Shown: in pieces, positions 38,936 to 51,100 of the stretch
Layout: each line of letters begins with the position of its first letter
Position numbering within the stretch: the first letter of the stretch is position 1
DNA from: Taenia hydatigena
Lineage: Eukaryota; Platyhelminthes; Cestoda; Cyclophyllidea; Taeniidae
NCBI GenBank assembly: GCA_036345935.2
Contig: JADWOT020000010.1
Span: forward strand, 4,362,587-4,426,586
Direction of reading: 5' to 3'
Length of the DNA: 64,000 nucleotides
The notes under the pieces: model-generated
Database searches by the model: none
What the model was told of the DNA's origin: nothing
The model's input: only the letters and a program-made list of their open reading frames with translations
Program-made: the position numbers and the translations under genes

Positions 38936-39893
38936 TCAGACACTCTCATTTTTATCTGCACGTTTGAGGCGATAGCCCATGGGATCGAATGCAGCACGCA
39001 GAAGTTGAAGACGCAACCGGTTAATGACATCTCGTTCGGTGGGATGCTGTTCTTCAGCGTGGGATAGCACCAAATCCAGGCGATCAAACGTAAATCCGCA
39101 GATGGTGCGATGGTAAGCTTTGTTATGCTCTTCTTCTGTGCGGCACTCTTGCTGCACTTCAAGCTTAGAGGATTGAGGAGGCTCTGCGTTCCCAGGACTT
39201 TTGGACTTTTCCACTAATTTCGGACCTGGTTCCAGCGTCAGGATTGCATCTTACATAAAGAAAGTGTAAAGTGTAAATCATTGGCCTTTTAGAAAGGGCA
39301 TATAACACCAGCTGCCATCGGACCTCACCTATGTGTGTCCACCGTCAATTACGAGAATTGCACAAAAATGGAACAGCTTCTTTTAAGGGAAGTAATGGCA
39401 TTTCAACTACTATATTTTTATATAATATACGATTCACTCTAAATGAGGCGGGCTTGACGGGCTTAACATCAAAGATGCGCATAGAACAATTCCATAAGCC
39501 ACTTTAGCTGCCTTCTCGATCAGCTAAAATGGGGTTCTCGATGACCCCTCCATCGAGGACATATTTTAGCCGGGAATCATTGTTTGCAAGCATCTTCTAA
39601 CGCAAAGAGTTATAAGCATAGGTAAATTAATCGCAACATATTTCAAAGGTAATGCGGTTAATAGCAAAGCATGCACTTACCTCTATCTCTTAAATGACCC
39701 GTATCTCGTCTTCGGAGTCGATAATGAGTGCTTCGAATACCCTTCTCACTTCTTCTATCTCCTCGTTAGAACTTACGATTAGGGCATCCAAGGCCATGAG
39801 TTGCTGATCTGCATTTTCCTCTAAGCCTTCAAAAGTACATGACACCCTTATGCACAACCATAAAGCATCTCTTATTTGGCGCAGTTGTGCTAT
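38936..39893 (-). pseudogene. C2H2 zinc-finger protein gene, damaged, three putative exons
   Basis: Exon A (39,893-39,681) reads CTFEGLEENADQQL, then two similar acidic segments, D-A-L-I-V-S-S-N-E-E-I and E-A-L-I-I-D-S-E-D-E-I. A TAA sits three codons before a GTAAGT donor. Exon B starts after CTCTTTGCGTTAG near 39,603: M-L-A-N-N-D-S-R-L-K-Y-V-L-D-G-G-V-I, then a TAA. Exon C (39,249-38,936) follows TTTATGTAAG, has S-P-G-N-A-E-P-P-Q-S-S-K, then H-R-T-I-C-G-F-T-F-D-R-L-D, S-H-A-E-E-Q-H-P-T-E-R-D, and ends ESV-stop. The mirror paralogue has Cys for the Arg, giving C-x2-C-x12-H-x4-H, so this copy has lost one zinc ligand. A nucleic-acid or protein-binding role is likely for the family, but the exact function is unknown. 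Nonsense codons make this copy probably dead as assembled. Confidence 0.5.
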
Positions 39894-41971
39894 CTACTGC
39901 CTTACTCTCCTCCCTCCTCCTGTCTCGATTTTGGCTCATTCCCTATGAGCTTTATTGAACAAACATCATTTGCGACCTTCGTAAAGCCGACCTTCTGAGC
40001 CAAACTCACTCGTGGAGCATACATCCGTTCCATTTAAAGTGATACGAATTTTCCTCTGCATGCTGAATGTATCCTGTTAATATAATGCCAGTGGTTGCAC
40101 GATTAAAGACTAGCTTGCAAATGTGAAACACATAGAGTGTTTTTGAACTTACTAAGCTAGAAACTATAAAGTCGGTGCTAATAACCTGCTTCTACTGACT
40201 ATCTATTAGTATTTTCCACTAGACAAATTAGAGATTGCAAATTTTGTGGCAAATTAAGGGATCAGTACTAGCGCGCATGCGCAATTCCTATTCTCTTGTG
40301 TTAAGTAAGATGAAGACCTTATGTCTTCAGTAATTCACATATCCTTTGCGCCTCCATTACATGCCGAAACTAGGTTTAAAAGGTCTAGAGCCCAAAATGA
40401 GCGGCCATTATGTGCCTCTATCCAGACTCATATCATTTCGTTTGGCTAACGGACTCACTAGCCCACCAAGCCCAAGTTTACCAATGTTTGTACAAACATT
40501 GCACTGCGAAATATTTTGACCCTTCTTATCAGAGTCACAAATGAAATGGTCTAAGCGTGCCATCTTTATTCCTCTTAGAGTTAGCATGCTAGCAAAGTGC
40601 CCTCTTTGCGAAATGCTCAATGCTAAGTAAAACTCTACTAAGACCTTAAAGCTGCAGTCGCTCTTTACCAGCTTTGCCTTTTCAAACGCAAACTACAACT
40701 CGGTAAAGAACGGGCCTACAAAAAGCTATTATTCATTACAGGTTACAAGGAGTGTGTTATGTGTTATGTGTGCTATGTGACTCAGCTCTTCAACTGACAT
40801 TGACGCTTGTATTTGTGTAACATAAAGCATATTTTTCTCTCTCCCTACAAGAAATAACATTTTTCAGAGGGTTATTTATTGGTTATAAGGCTCTTCTTTG
40901 TGCCTGGTTAAGGGTATTGCACCGACCACTTACGCTTCCTCATTGTTCGCTGCTCTGCATCAAACGCGTCACTACGCACGTGGTACTATCTCAACAAATG
41001 CCTTCAAATTCTTTACATGTTCTTAAATTCACCTTTGGCATTTTATAAGAAAATGTTGGTCCTACTCAAATCCTTGCATTTTTTAACTGTAAAAGCTTGT
41101 CAGCACGAACTCAAAGGATTCCAGTTATCGAGAGACCATCGCCATTAAGTCTTGGCGCAGGCTATTTTTGTCTGTAACTTTTGAACTCTCATAATGTGAT
41201 TGAATCAGGAATGATTAAGAAACCGTAAGTCTTCTATGCCCTTGAGAGGCGAGAGCTAATCAACCTTAGTTGTCTCACTAACCACCCGCTTGACATTGCC
41301 TGCTCTTCGTAAGTGACTCTACGCTATCACCAACATGCCACTTCTTAAGCTAAGAGAAACGCAACTGAATTTGCATTTTCCATTGGCAGCGTCCCTCACT
41401 TTAATTTGGGCAATCCTGTGATGCAGTGTGCCAACGTACCCACTGCTACGTAGACTGAGGATACTCGACCTGTTTCAGGCCTTACCCTTAAGTATTAATC
41501 CTCCTTCCACAAATATTTTTCTTCGTGAGACGTATGGAACAACAGCCTTTGACAGATTTGTTTTTCATTGAGTTGTAGTTTGCATTCAAAATGTCAAAGC
41601 TGATAAAGAATGACCACATCTTTAGGAATTATCAGGGATGCACCTAGCATGATTCTGTTTAGCAATTCGCTAAAGGGTCACCTTGCTGCAATTTAGAATA
41701 TTTAAAATATCATCACACTGCCAATTTTGCAGGGCCCTGATTTGTGTCAAATAGGGTGCAAATGACGATTTGGCATGGTCGTACTTAACATAAGCTGCTA
41801 GTCAATGCATGTCACAAGGAATGTGCTATGTGAAAGCAAAGGTGTTTGTGGTCAAGGTATGAAAGGAGCTTTGGAACGGAAGAGTACGATTTGGGAGCAG
41901 AGGAGTATCCTCAACATTCCAGGCTGTAAACTCGCACTACCATTCCATTACTGGATTGTCTGCATTGCAGT
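39250..41971. other. Palindrome spacer
   Basis: Holds exons A and B of the left zinc-finger gene (39,460-39,893) and otherwise no called gene. Bases 40,318-41,804 recur, inverted, after the scaffold gap (62,514-64,000). A 71-codon minus-strand frame at 40,408-40,620 is present in both copies; I do not recognise its product. Confidence 0.6.
40645..41632. mobile_element. Possible inverted-repeat element within the spacer
   Basis: The stretch 40,645-40,710 and the reverse complement of 41,563-41,632 share about 75-80% identity, including GCAAACTACAACTC and TTTA-CAGCTTTG. They bracket about 1 kb. This could be a DNA transposon or MITE-like element with diverged terminal repeats. No transposase frame or target-site duplication was identified, so an ordinary inverted duplication is equally possible. 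Confidence 0.3.
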
Positions 41972-42379
41972 GGAGTATGCTACCGGCGGGATAACCGACT
42001 TTGATCAGCAGCTCCAGTACAGAAGTCCTGGGAACGTAGAGCCTCCTCAATCCTCTAAGCCCGAAGTGCAGCAAGAGTGCCGTACAGAAGAAGGGCCAAC
42101 TCAGATTGCCATTGCACAACCTGCGGGTTTACGTTTGACCGCCTGGATGTAGTGCTATCCCACACTGAACAGCAGCATCCCACCGAACGAGATGTCATTA
42201 ACCGGTTGCGTCTTCAGCTTCTGCGTACTGCATTCGATCTTATAGCTATCGCCTCAAACGTGCAGATAAAAATGAGAGTGTCTGACTTCTCACTGCAAGA
42301 TAATGCAAGAATCTATGTTGACGCTACATTCGTAAAGTCAAATATCAATCTTGACACTATTTGTGGGCTACAATTGTAA
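41971..42379 (+). pseudogene. C2H2 zinc-finger exon, mirror paralogue
   Basis: A TCTGCATTGCAG acceptor ends at 41,970, mirroring within one base the acceptor of the left copy. The exon reads E-Y-A-T-G-G-I-T-D, then S-P-G-N-V-E-P-P-Q-S-S-K and C-R-T-E-E. A 1-nt deletion then shifts frame, so the complete finger H-C-T-T-C-G-F-T-F-D-R-L-D, S-H-T-E-Q-Q-H lies in the next frame. A second 1-nt deletion near 42,240 shifts it again, before the ancestral stop. The finger itself keeps all four ligands, unlike the left copy. Broken as assembled. Confidence 0.55.
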
Positions 42380-43080
42380 ACTACGCTGTTTACTGAGCTG
42401 CTTTTGACTTCGGTTGAGTTCCTTTTCACAAAACTTGGCCTAGTAAACAAATTCCTTTTCGAACGTTTCGTTGCTGCACCGTAGTTGATAGATATCAGGC
42501 AGATGTAGCAAAAATCGCCCTAGTTAAATTCTGGGTTAGTTGGTGTTTGTAAAACTGTTAGACGTAAATCATGTCCACAATGTCAATGGGGTGTCCGTAG
42601 TGTAATTAGCAAAGTATAAAATGAAACCTCAAAGAGAGACTGACAAATAATTATTTTTTGCGACGCACACGCGGACACGCTTGGGCTTGATTAGTAGCCT
42701 TTAGCTCCGTATTCGCATGCACAAAATTGTATGCTGGAAGGTGAGAAGTGAAACATGAATTTTTGGCCATAGAAGCAAAACATGTCTTTGACAATTGTTT
42801 TGTTTTTAGGGAGATGCATCCTGTTTTATTACCAATTAGCTGTATTTGTTGGATCCCACGATAATTATCTGCTAGGTATCGCGTATCAGTAGAAAAGCTA
42901 GGTCAACATGAGCTTAGCAGATCGAAGGTCCACAAAACTTGTCAAGTTGGTGCCATGTTGCCAAGAATCTAGCAGAAGTGCGGCTTGGCATAATTAATAG
43001 GCGAGTTTGAGGTGGGACACGAGATCAAGAGGAGGAATGAAGTATGCTGGGCTAAGGTTAAAATGTATATGTCCCGCAGC

Positions 43081-43480
43081 AATGCCTTACTGTTACCTTT
43101 CTCCGGGTTGCGGCAGTCACAACTGCACAACGACGATCGTCAGTGGAAAGTGCAGACACATTTGTAATTTCTCGATTGTGCGCTGCATGCCTTTCGGCAA
43201 CAGGTTCTTCTGTTGCGATGCAAGGGCTAACACGTGAGCGACGTCGATGCCGCCTTAGTTGCGGTGTATCACGCCAATTCAGGATTATACCGTTTCAAAG
43301 GCCAACGGGCACGGGACTTGGGAGTGTACGCAATGGGGTGGAGTTGAAGGGTGTTATAATATTAAGCACATATAATTTGGTAGGATTTTTTTAAATTTAG
43401 ATGCAATTACTCGAAACATCATTTCGACTTGCAATTTTCCAGACATAAGTTTGCTGCAAGACGCATGCGCTTTTAAGAGC
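43081..43480 (+). repeat. Dispersed repeat R3, right-arm copy
   Basis: Mirror of 37,741-38,140 and relative of 8,930-9,260. It lies directly upstream of the exon 1 at 43,549. Confidence 0.6.
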
Positions 43481-43548
43481 AGCATGTCTTTGCGCTAAGT
43501 TAATTGCCTAGCAACGAGAGATAAAAAGCGTTGGTCAGAAATTGTGAG

Positions 43549-43842
43549 ATGGTACTGGAGGTAAGCTGAATCTCTCTGGCTTTATAGAAATGCTACTTGT
43601 TCAGTTTAAGTGCATAGTAAAGTCTAGGCGTCTTCTACTGACTGTAAATATCCTGGCATGACATGTCAAGTTGTACTCATCACCAGTTAGTTAATGAGTG
43701 GCTTTTTAGTTGAAACTGCATGCTAAAATACTAAGGGTTTTATTGGGAATTAGTTGGACTGTTATTCAGTTATCTCAACGCCATTTACATTGTCAGTGTT
43801 TACACAACTGTTCCAAGTTGGAAGCGCATTTCCACTATGAAG
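43549..43842 (+). pseudogene. F-box-like copy C, right arm
   Basis: Exon 1 at 43,549-43,560 (Met-Val-Leu-Glu) is followed by GTAAGC; an acceptor TTTTTAG ends at 43,709. Exon 2 is frameshifted and then reads F-S-Y-L-N-A-I-Y-I-V-S-V and V-P-S-W-K-R-I before a TAA. The adjacent 5' leader differs from the left arm by one A in a short run. Confidence 0.5.
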
Positions 43843-44597
43843 AGGCTGTATTAATACCCAAGCTAGTAGAAGAAAATTAACACACATGTCTGCACATCAC
43901 AATTTGAACAAACCTGTGACAGAATACATGGACTCAGTCACTGCTTGAAAAAATGGGGCCGCATTTCAGGATCAAAATCTTACTCTTAAAATTTTGACTT
44001 CCTTCGCAGCTTCTGGTCAGAGATGATCAGAACTATGCTCATTTGTGAAGTCATCAACTGGCCAAACTCTTACCTCTCCTGGTCATCACCTATTGGTCTT
44101 AACTAAAATCCGTCTTTAAAAGACAAAATGTACCGTCTGGCGCGTGATTGTGAAGTCCATGTTTTGCAGAATTTTGCCTTTGGAAGGATTATGTCAAACA
44201 TATTTTCTTTTCCCACACAAAGATGTCAAATTTTGAAAGCACAACTCTATGGGGATTAAATGGCCATACTTACGTGGGGGGAGCTAATAAATGAACAGTT
44301 AGTTTAGCTGTCTGTCTTTGCCACTGGGCGCCCAATACTCCCTGTTTACTCATCACTTTCTCTTGCTAATCTTTTTCTGCATGTATAATTAACTCTGCGC
44401 TTACAGGCTTTATCAGGCAATTCCACTCATGCTTTTCTTTATGTGCCACTCGGATAGCTCGTTTTCTACCTCTAAACCCAAATCTAATGACATTCCATTC
44501 CCCGTATACCATTAAGCATAAAATAATAAGTGGTCATTTGCATTTTATTTCAAATGGATTGGGCAACGTGATTTTCTGTATAAGCCCATCTTAAAAG

Positions 44598-44926
44598 ATC
44601 ACGAACCTTCATGGAGAATTGGGAGATCTATTATGCAAGTATCTAAGTGTTGTTGGCATTGTCAATCTCTGCTCGGGAGTCCTGAACTAGAAGCGGATTC
44701 GCCACACGTTGGTAATTTATTCGGGGAGTTGCACGCAGCCCTAAATTTTGGTGTGCGGGATGTGCTCTTTAGTGTGATTTATGGAGAACGGTTGTGGTCA
44801 GTGATTTTGTCATTGAATGCAGCCTTCCAACTGTACGCTTTCAAGCATGGTGACCAATTTCAAACGACGAGTACTTTTTTGAATGAAGGCAAATGCCTTG
44901 ATTGCTTCGTACTAAGCCCGTGTTAA
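44598..44926 (+). pseudogene. F-box-like copy, nonsense, right arm
   Basis: Mirror of 36,295-36,623: I-T-N-L-H-G-E-L, LLCKYL, V-N-L-C, then TAG at the family's conserved Trp. Differs from the left arm by at least two substitutions. Confidence 0.5.
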
Positions 44927-45403
44927 GGCAATCGAGCCCTCAAATCAGCGCTTGTTTGGCATTTACCTTAATTATATGCTCGTCTATTCGGAAGCATGAA
45001 TATCCAGTCCTTCCAGCCTGTATAATGCCACTTTATTCAAAATTGTTTATTACATTCCATTCTAAGGCGTGCTCTGGCGTACTACTTTATCTTGATTCAA
45101 ATCACCCCACTTTGTAGAAAAATGCAACGACAAAGGCCTGAGAAGTTGTCCACAACTGAGGTCACCTAATATGGGGTGATTATTGGAACAAACGTGCCGC
45201 CTATACTGTATAGGCTGCCGCTAGGACCTCTACATGCCCTACCGAGCACTTCTAAGCACTACTTGCGCACCTTAGTCAGCCAACAGACATTCCCAATCGG
45301 CTGGATAAAAGCAGTGTTTATAAATGTCCGGTGATTTTCTATCACCTGAGTGAGACCTTTTTTAATCGCTTTTTCATATTTGGAGTCCTAATGTCTCAGG
45401 CAG

Positions 45404-45775
45404 GTTTCATTAACTCTTAACGCGTTGTCGAACTTTGCCAATATTTTTGTTATTTGCATCCTCTGCAAAAACCATTATGAGCAAAGATTAAAACAATTTG
45501 CAATCTGGGAGGAAGCAAGGAGTTCGCGATCAAGCCGGGACACTTTGGACCTCGGTGACAGCATTCAGAACAGCGCACAGGATCTAAAATGGTTAGACAG
45601 CTACCTATGCCGTGTGTTTTTCGGTATATGCGCCAAATCCTGTCCACTTAATTTCGTTCAAGCAGCACTTTGCTACAACAACATGGAGGACTTCAATCGT
45701 CAGCTCGCGATGAGAGAGTATTCCGCTGATGCAAGAGCACCGATAAGCTGTATCATTACTACGCCATCTCATTAG
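45404..45775 (+). pseudogene. F-box-like copy, right arm
   Basis: Mirror of 35,446-35,817, open for about 124 codons after a CAG acceptor, with L-K-W-L-D-S-Y-L-C near its middle. No start codon or exon 1 is visible. Confidence 0.4.
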
Positions 45776-46626
45776 AGAGAACTATCTACGAGGATTTGCC
45801 TTGTAGAGAATAAATGCACCAAAAATGCAGGATTGTCACCATGGTTAAGCAAAGATGAGATTCATCGTAATGTGGCCTTGACCAGGGCAGGTGCAGAATC
45901 GGTGAATTCGATTACCGTTTCCATCGTCTAGTTTAATCGACCTGTGTCAATCCTGGCAAAAGGAGAGGAATCGAACGCAGGACGATGAGAGTGGTCTGGG
46001 CCAAGACATTGTCAAAGTTGAAGCCGAACGTTGGGGGCTAGTTAATTTGAGGGATGGTGGAAGGATGTCAGGATATTTGGGGAGGCTTACGCTATCGCAG
46101 CTTGAATAAGGGTCTGATATCAACGTCTCCAGGCAGTTCAATGCTTTGACTTATACCGTCTCCTGTTTGCAGCCGTCGCTATAAATAATGCATGGGACGG
46201 AAGACTGTGGGATTGGGATTTGCATTTGTGTCGATCAACCGTCAATGCGTATTTTCATCTATCATGAAGAGGTTGGATGACACCACTACTTGTGTTGGAG
46301 CTCCGTTGAGCCAACACTGGCGACAACTAATACCGAACTTAAAAAGCAGTTCTTACTCCAGCTAGCAAGGCAGCACTAATTATAAAACAGGATAAATGAA
46401 ACTACTGCTGCCATACAGACCCATCATGTTTCGAAGGGACTCAAAAAGTTGTAAGGTTTTGTTACTGCAGAATACGAATTCAAACGTATGACTTAGTCCA
46501 CTGAAGTGGCACTTCAAAGGTTGCTTAGTTCTCGTTGTTTAGTAGTGAAGAACAGCGGTGTGCCATCACTTATTTCTACTCAGCTCTTGCTACGAGGGAT
46601 CAAAGGGGTCTGCCAGAGTTCGCGAT

Positions 46627-46983
46627 ATGGACTTAGTGGCAAACTGCATCATTTAATATTTAACTGACACTGCCTCCAGCTCAACTCAAGCTTAAATACA
46701 CCATGCACAATTTTTGCATGGTCTTATCATCTACAGCAATAGGTCCGAAGATTCGTCTCATAATTAAGGTCGGGGTTCTAGGCACTGTGACGATCAAGTC
46801 TTTTGAACAAACACTGGGCGCGACTATTAGGTGGGATGTGAAAAGAAAGAAAAAACGGGTGGTGGCTGCGTAGATACATTTTAGCAAATAATAAGGGTGT
46901 GAATGTGCTGCATCCTCCAACGAAGTGTTTTTTTCGATGTAATTGGTAACCGGTGCGTTTGATTTGTTGTTTTTTGTACCCAT
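46627..46983 (-). other. Overlap zone of right-arm F-box remnant D and the palindrome edge
   Basis: On the plus strand an ATG at 46,627 (Met-Asp-Leu) begins the mirror of remnant D, reading I-G-P-K-I-R-L until the arm ends near 46,861. The minus-strand frame at 46,681-46,983 is antisense to it and runs past the arm edge, so I treat it as a shadow. Confidence 0.35.
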
Positions 46984-47791
46984 GCAGATTGCAGAAAGTG
47001 GACAAGCCTACTGCATTCACTACGGTGGCCTGGACTTAAGCCCAGAAGTGCTTAATTAGCAGTCGGTGTTGTCCCCTTTACAGCTCACATGAACTCCACT
47101 GAGGCTTGATCAGATTCTAAATTCTCTCCTCTTCTGACGACTCGTTGCATCCACCACATAAATGGCCGGCACTTGCGTTAGGTCTGTCTTAGTCATGCAA
47201 ATGCATGTCTAACCGTCTTTCTTGCCAATCTATCAAATTACGAGAATTGGTGGTAAGGGGGTTGGGGTTATGCGCACCGAACATAGCAAAGCCGTGCAGA
47301 GCAAATTGGAAGACCTCATTCCATTTTCCACCGCTGCTCCACCTCACCGCTCAACCACTCATTCATCTTCATTCACGCTACATTAGTTCCCTCACTGCAT
47401 TCGGTCGCCATTACGGGCAGCAGCTGACGCCCATCTCAGCCTCACTTCCACCGTTGGCTTGACCACCGCGATGGCTGATTGGAATAGATGATATTAAATT
47501 ACTAAGAATTCAAGTATAAACCTAAATTCCGTCGAATTCCGTCAAAATAGTTGGGCTTTATCTAATTATCAGGCGAAGATTCCCATGCAGTAAAAGTGTA
47601 CTTTTTAGATGGGGTGAAACCTAAGCAAATACACGAAACGTAAGTCTTATAGGCACGCAATCTCCAGCAGCAGAATAAGTAGAGTGTTTAAGAGATGCAA
47701 AAATGTGTTTAAAAGCATTTAAAAGTGCAAATGTGAATCGGGTTGTGTAGCCTCACCTCCGCGACCGATTCTCGGTTGGGAGATGGTGTAG
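46862..47791. other. Unassigned sequence
   Basis: No supportable gene. An 85-codon plus-strand frame at 47,205-47,462 has no start, splice or similarity support. Confidence 0.4.
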
Positions 47792-48171
47792 TCAGACGTA
47801 AGCAATGAGAACTCGCCTTTTCGAATGTGCGTCATTAAATTGGAGGCGTTTATTGTTGGAATTGCTCCATTTAAACTTTACTTGAAGAGAGTGTCTTACA
47901 GGTTGGCAACCAAGCGCATTAAAGTCCGCATTCATGTCTACGACGTAGAGGTGTTTTGTAAATGCCACAAAAGCACGGATCTCACCAACGTCTGCAAGAC
48001 AATACGTGGCATTGAGTGAAACTTCAAATATGTCATCGTGGAAAGCCACCTTACGTGAACCTGTGCAACAAACGGAGTAGCCGACTGCAATGCTATGCAG
48101 CTATTCACAGAGGCAGGGTCAGAGGTAGAGGCTCTTTCTGAGGCTATGCAATCCACAAACACGATTGTCAA
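47792..48171 (-). pseudogene. C-terminal fragment of the F-box-like family
   Basis: Two overlapping minus-strand frames. One gives S-C-I-A-L-Q-S-A-T-P-F-V-A-Q-V; the other continues with N-A-T-Y-C-L-A-D-V-G-E-I-R-A-F and H-L-Y-V-V-D. In the copy at 1.65 kb the equivalent order is K-Y-Y-V-E-D-A-E-N-R-L-A then T-I-Y-V-V-D-D. A frame shift separates the two pieces. The strand matches the cluster. No F-box core was found upstream (48.2-48.7 kb). Confidence 0.33.
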
Positions 48172-51100
48172 TCTCCTCTAAATAACCTGAGCATAAAACC
48201 ACCCGAACGCTTAAAAGCGTCAATTTTTAGACAATACGCCTCCAATTCAGGTCACGAATTGGGACTCGACCAAAAAAGTGACTGCTGTGAACAGTCTACT
48301 CACCTTGTGGTTAAATTTTGTAGTCATGAAAACAGTCAGTCCAAAATGTCGAGATTGAGCTTCTCGCCACTTAGTCAATGGAGAATGTTGCATTTTTCCA
48401 GTTCAGCAGCGCCTTGGCGCAGTCGCCTTCACAGTGGCCAGAGCAAAACAATGCACATTTCAATGCGGTCTGTTTGCCGCCACATTTGCCATGTCAAACA
48501 GCCCAGAGAATCATTTTATCCCATTGTTCTTGATTTAAACTTGGCTCTTACTTTCTCCTTCGCGTTTCCAAGTAGCAATGAGTCGTATATTGCGTTTTGC
48601 TTACACTGTGTAAAGGCCAGAATAGGGTTTTGATGGACTAATGTCGTCTGTATGGGAAGCCTTGCATCCCATGAAGACAGTCACCATTCAACATGAGAGT
48701 GCTTTTCCATTTTGCGTAGCTGATTACTTCAATGACTGCCGTGAGCACCCTTTTACGATTCTCTTTTTGTGTAGAAGTGCAGTTCATGAGTAGCAGCTTG
48801 ACTTTTGGTGGCGCCGCACCAAATTAATCAATGCACAAAGAGTTTAGCTGTATCACATCACCTCCTGCCTGACTCACAAGGAGAGCCAAGCCAATTTTCG
48901 TTCCTTATTGATTCCTACCTCTAGCAATATTTGTGGCCTTGATGGTGGAGGTGGATGGTTGACTGGACGCAATCAACTGCTTTGAATGATAAGCTTTAAA
49001 CGAACAAATCGACTTGGTGACCCATGACTATGGAGGGTAGCATAAGGTTTATAGGCTTTCTTGAGGGAAACGGAGGGCATAACATCAGAGTGAAATATAT
49101 GTGTTCAGAAAAAGGATTGGAATCAGACAACTGGCATGATGTGGCGATCAGCCTCTGCGGCTTGGGCATTATGGCAACTTTAAGCAAACATTATCAAAAG
49201 GCACAGCGAAGCAAGCGAAGTATTACAAGAAGACGTTAAGAGAGGGTGGACTTCACCCATGTATTTGCAGACCGAGGTGTGCCAAATGGCGAAGTATCCA
49301 CAGCATTCGTTACACATGTATTTCTTTAATACTTGCTTTCTTTGTGATTAGTCGCATCATCTTTAAGGTCCTTTATGATTTTGCTCATATGAGCTACAAA
49401 TCCGTCCATTTAGAAGGCTGAGAAACCTGCATTTGTTTATAGAAGTTCGTACGAGGACAGTTTAAGCGAGTCCTTGTAAAATGCTTCAAAGTCTCTGCTG
49501 TTCTTCTTGCTATTTTGTGCAATATTGATGTGCAAGGAGGCCAGTGCTTGTGGAGCCGTAGTTGTTCCCAAATTTGATAGTGGCGGAATGCGGATTACTC
49601 CTCTACTAATGAAGAGATTGATAAGAGCCAGCTCGCCATCCCATTTTGATACGGTCTCACAGTTATCAAGTTTCTCATGTCAACCTATGCTTCAACCGGG
49701 TTGTGCGTTTATCTCTCTCTACTGACAACATTAAAATAGCATAGTAGACTCTCCTTTCAACGGGAGTATGGACTTGAGTTCATTTGCTGCGTTGGGTGTG
49801 TCTGAGTCTGTTGCAATCGGAAGCTGCACAATCTTGGTCCTCAAGAGCCAAAAGGATTCCTCCTTTCCAACGACTCTCCTGCTTGAATAGCTCTGGGTTA
49901 TCAAATTGTGTAGTGCCCATTAATTTCATGTTTGCCATGACTGCAAGCAAACGCATTGTCCTGACTGAATTAGATTCCTTTGTGCCCGTCCAGTCGCTTT
50001 AATAGCGTGTGCAGGTCCGTGAGTGTAGATTTTGTTTGAAATTGCCATAAACATAAAGACTTTGGACGGAATGTCTCTACTCTAATCTATAGTGACGCCA
50101 AAACATGATACGACAAACTCGTCAGCTTTTTACTTAGTGGATGGTTTACGAAGCACATGATGTCAGAAGTCGCAATATTATTACTGCCTTACATTTGTAC
50201 ATAGCACAAAGATGTGGCGCAGGAAATTATATGAACCTCACAATTGTTTGAACAGTGAGCCTCTTCATCCATCACCGTGTATCAATTCACAGTATCTGTA
50301 AGCCACACTGCGAACCTCTCCTCTTCACACTAGTTTGCTTCTGGCAGGTGAAGTGACCCGCTTCACTGCTTCTAACCAGCCGGACAATGCGGTCAATTCA
50401 CTTTCGAGAACTACACCGTGTCATGCTGTGAACAGGAGCGTGCTGTTTTCGCCTCAATCACTACTGGAACTGCGTCTGCCAGCGCCGATCGCCCTCGTGA
50501 CTTCAGCTTGTTGCACATTGCGGCGTGGCGAATGTCGGAAGCAATTGCATATTTTTGAGTAGGATAGCAATGTTACTTACTGTGTTCGATGCCTGTTTAA
50601 AACAAAGTAAAGAAAGCAAGGATTAATGCCATTTGTGATTGGTTGTGATGCGCTGGACTGCCCGTTTACCAAAGATGCACAAAAAACTGCTGAGCTTAGC
50701 ATCGCACATTCATGCCTATATTCGAAGAAGTAGTGTTTGATGCATAGAGATCCGCAAATGGCAGCTGTAGCGTTACGAAACACTTAGATCGTTTTGAGTA
50801 AGAAGCTATGCATGTCGCCAGAGCACTCACCCGCATCGTTTTGTGAATTGGCCACCAATTCAGTCAAAGATCAAAATACAGGCAGCTTATTTTGATGCAT
50901 TCTTCTATAAAGGCACTGCGCCTACTTCTTGGCCCACTGTGCTAATGATTAACATCTTGGCTAGCAACGAACGGCTGTTTCATCAGCCGGAGCATAAGAT
51001 GAGGGATAATGATGCGGTCTGCAACTTGACTAGTTATATAAAACAGCAAAGCTAAATCCGGCATTCCTTAGTTCGGCGCTGAATTTTGATTAGTTTTTAG

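Larger units (their letters stand above)
34357..39249. repeat. Palindrome, left arm
   Basis: Reverse complement of 41,972-46,861. From 35,080 to 38,842 every pair of matching landmarks sums to 81,221, so there is no net length change; between 34,593 and 35,080 there is a 1-nt offset. I noticed only scattered differences: substitutions near 34,389, 34,750, 36,105, 36,349 and 36,616, and one A-run length change near 37,680. The innermost 270 bases (38,980-39,249) are much more diverged from their mirror. Confidence 0.9.
41972..46861. repeat. Palindrome, right arm
   Basis: Reverse complement of the left arm. The first 270 bases are diverged (about 87% in the exon part); the rest is almost identical. 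Homology ends at a purine-rich stretch (GAAAAGAAAGAAAAAA) near 46,841-46,861, where small differences increase before the sequences become unrelated. Confidence 0.9.
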
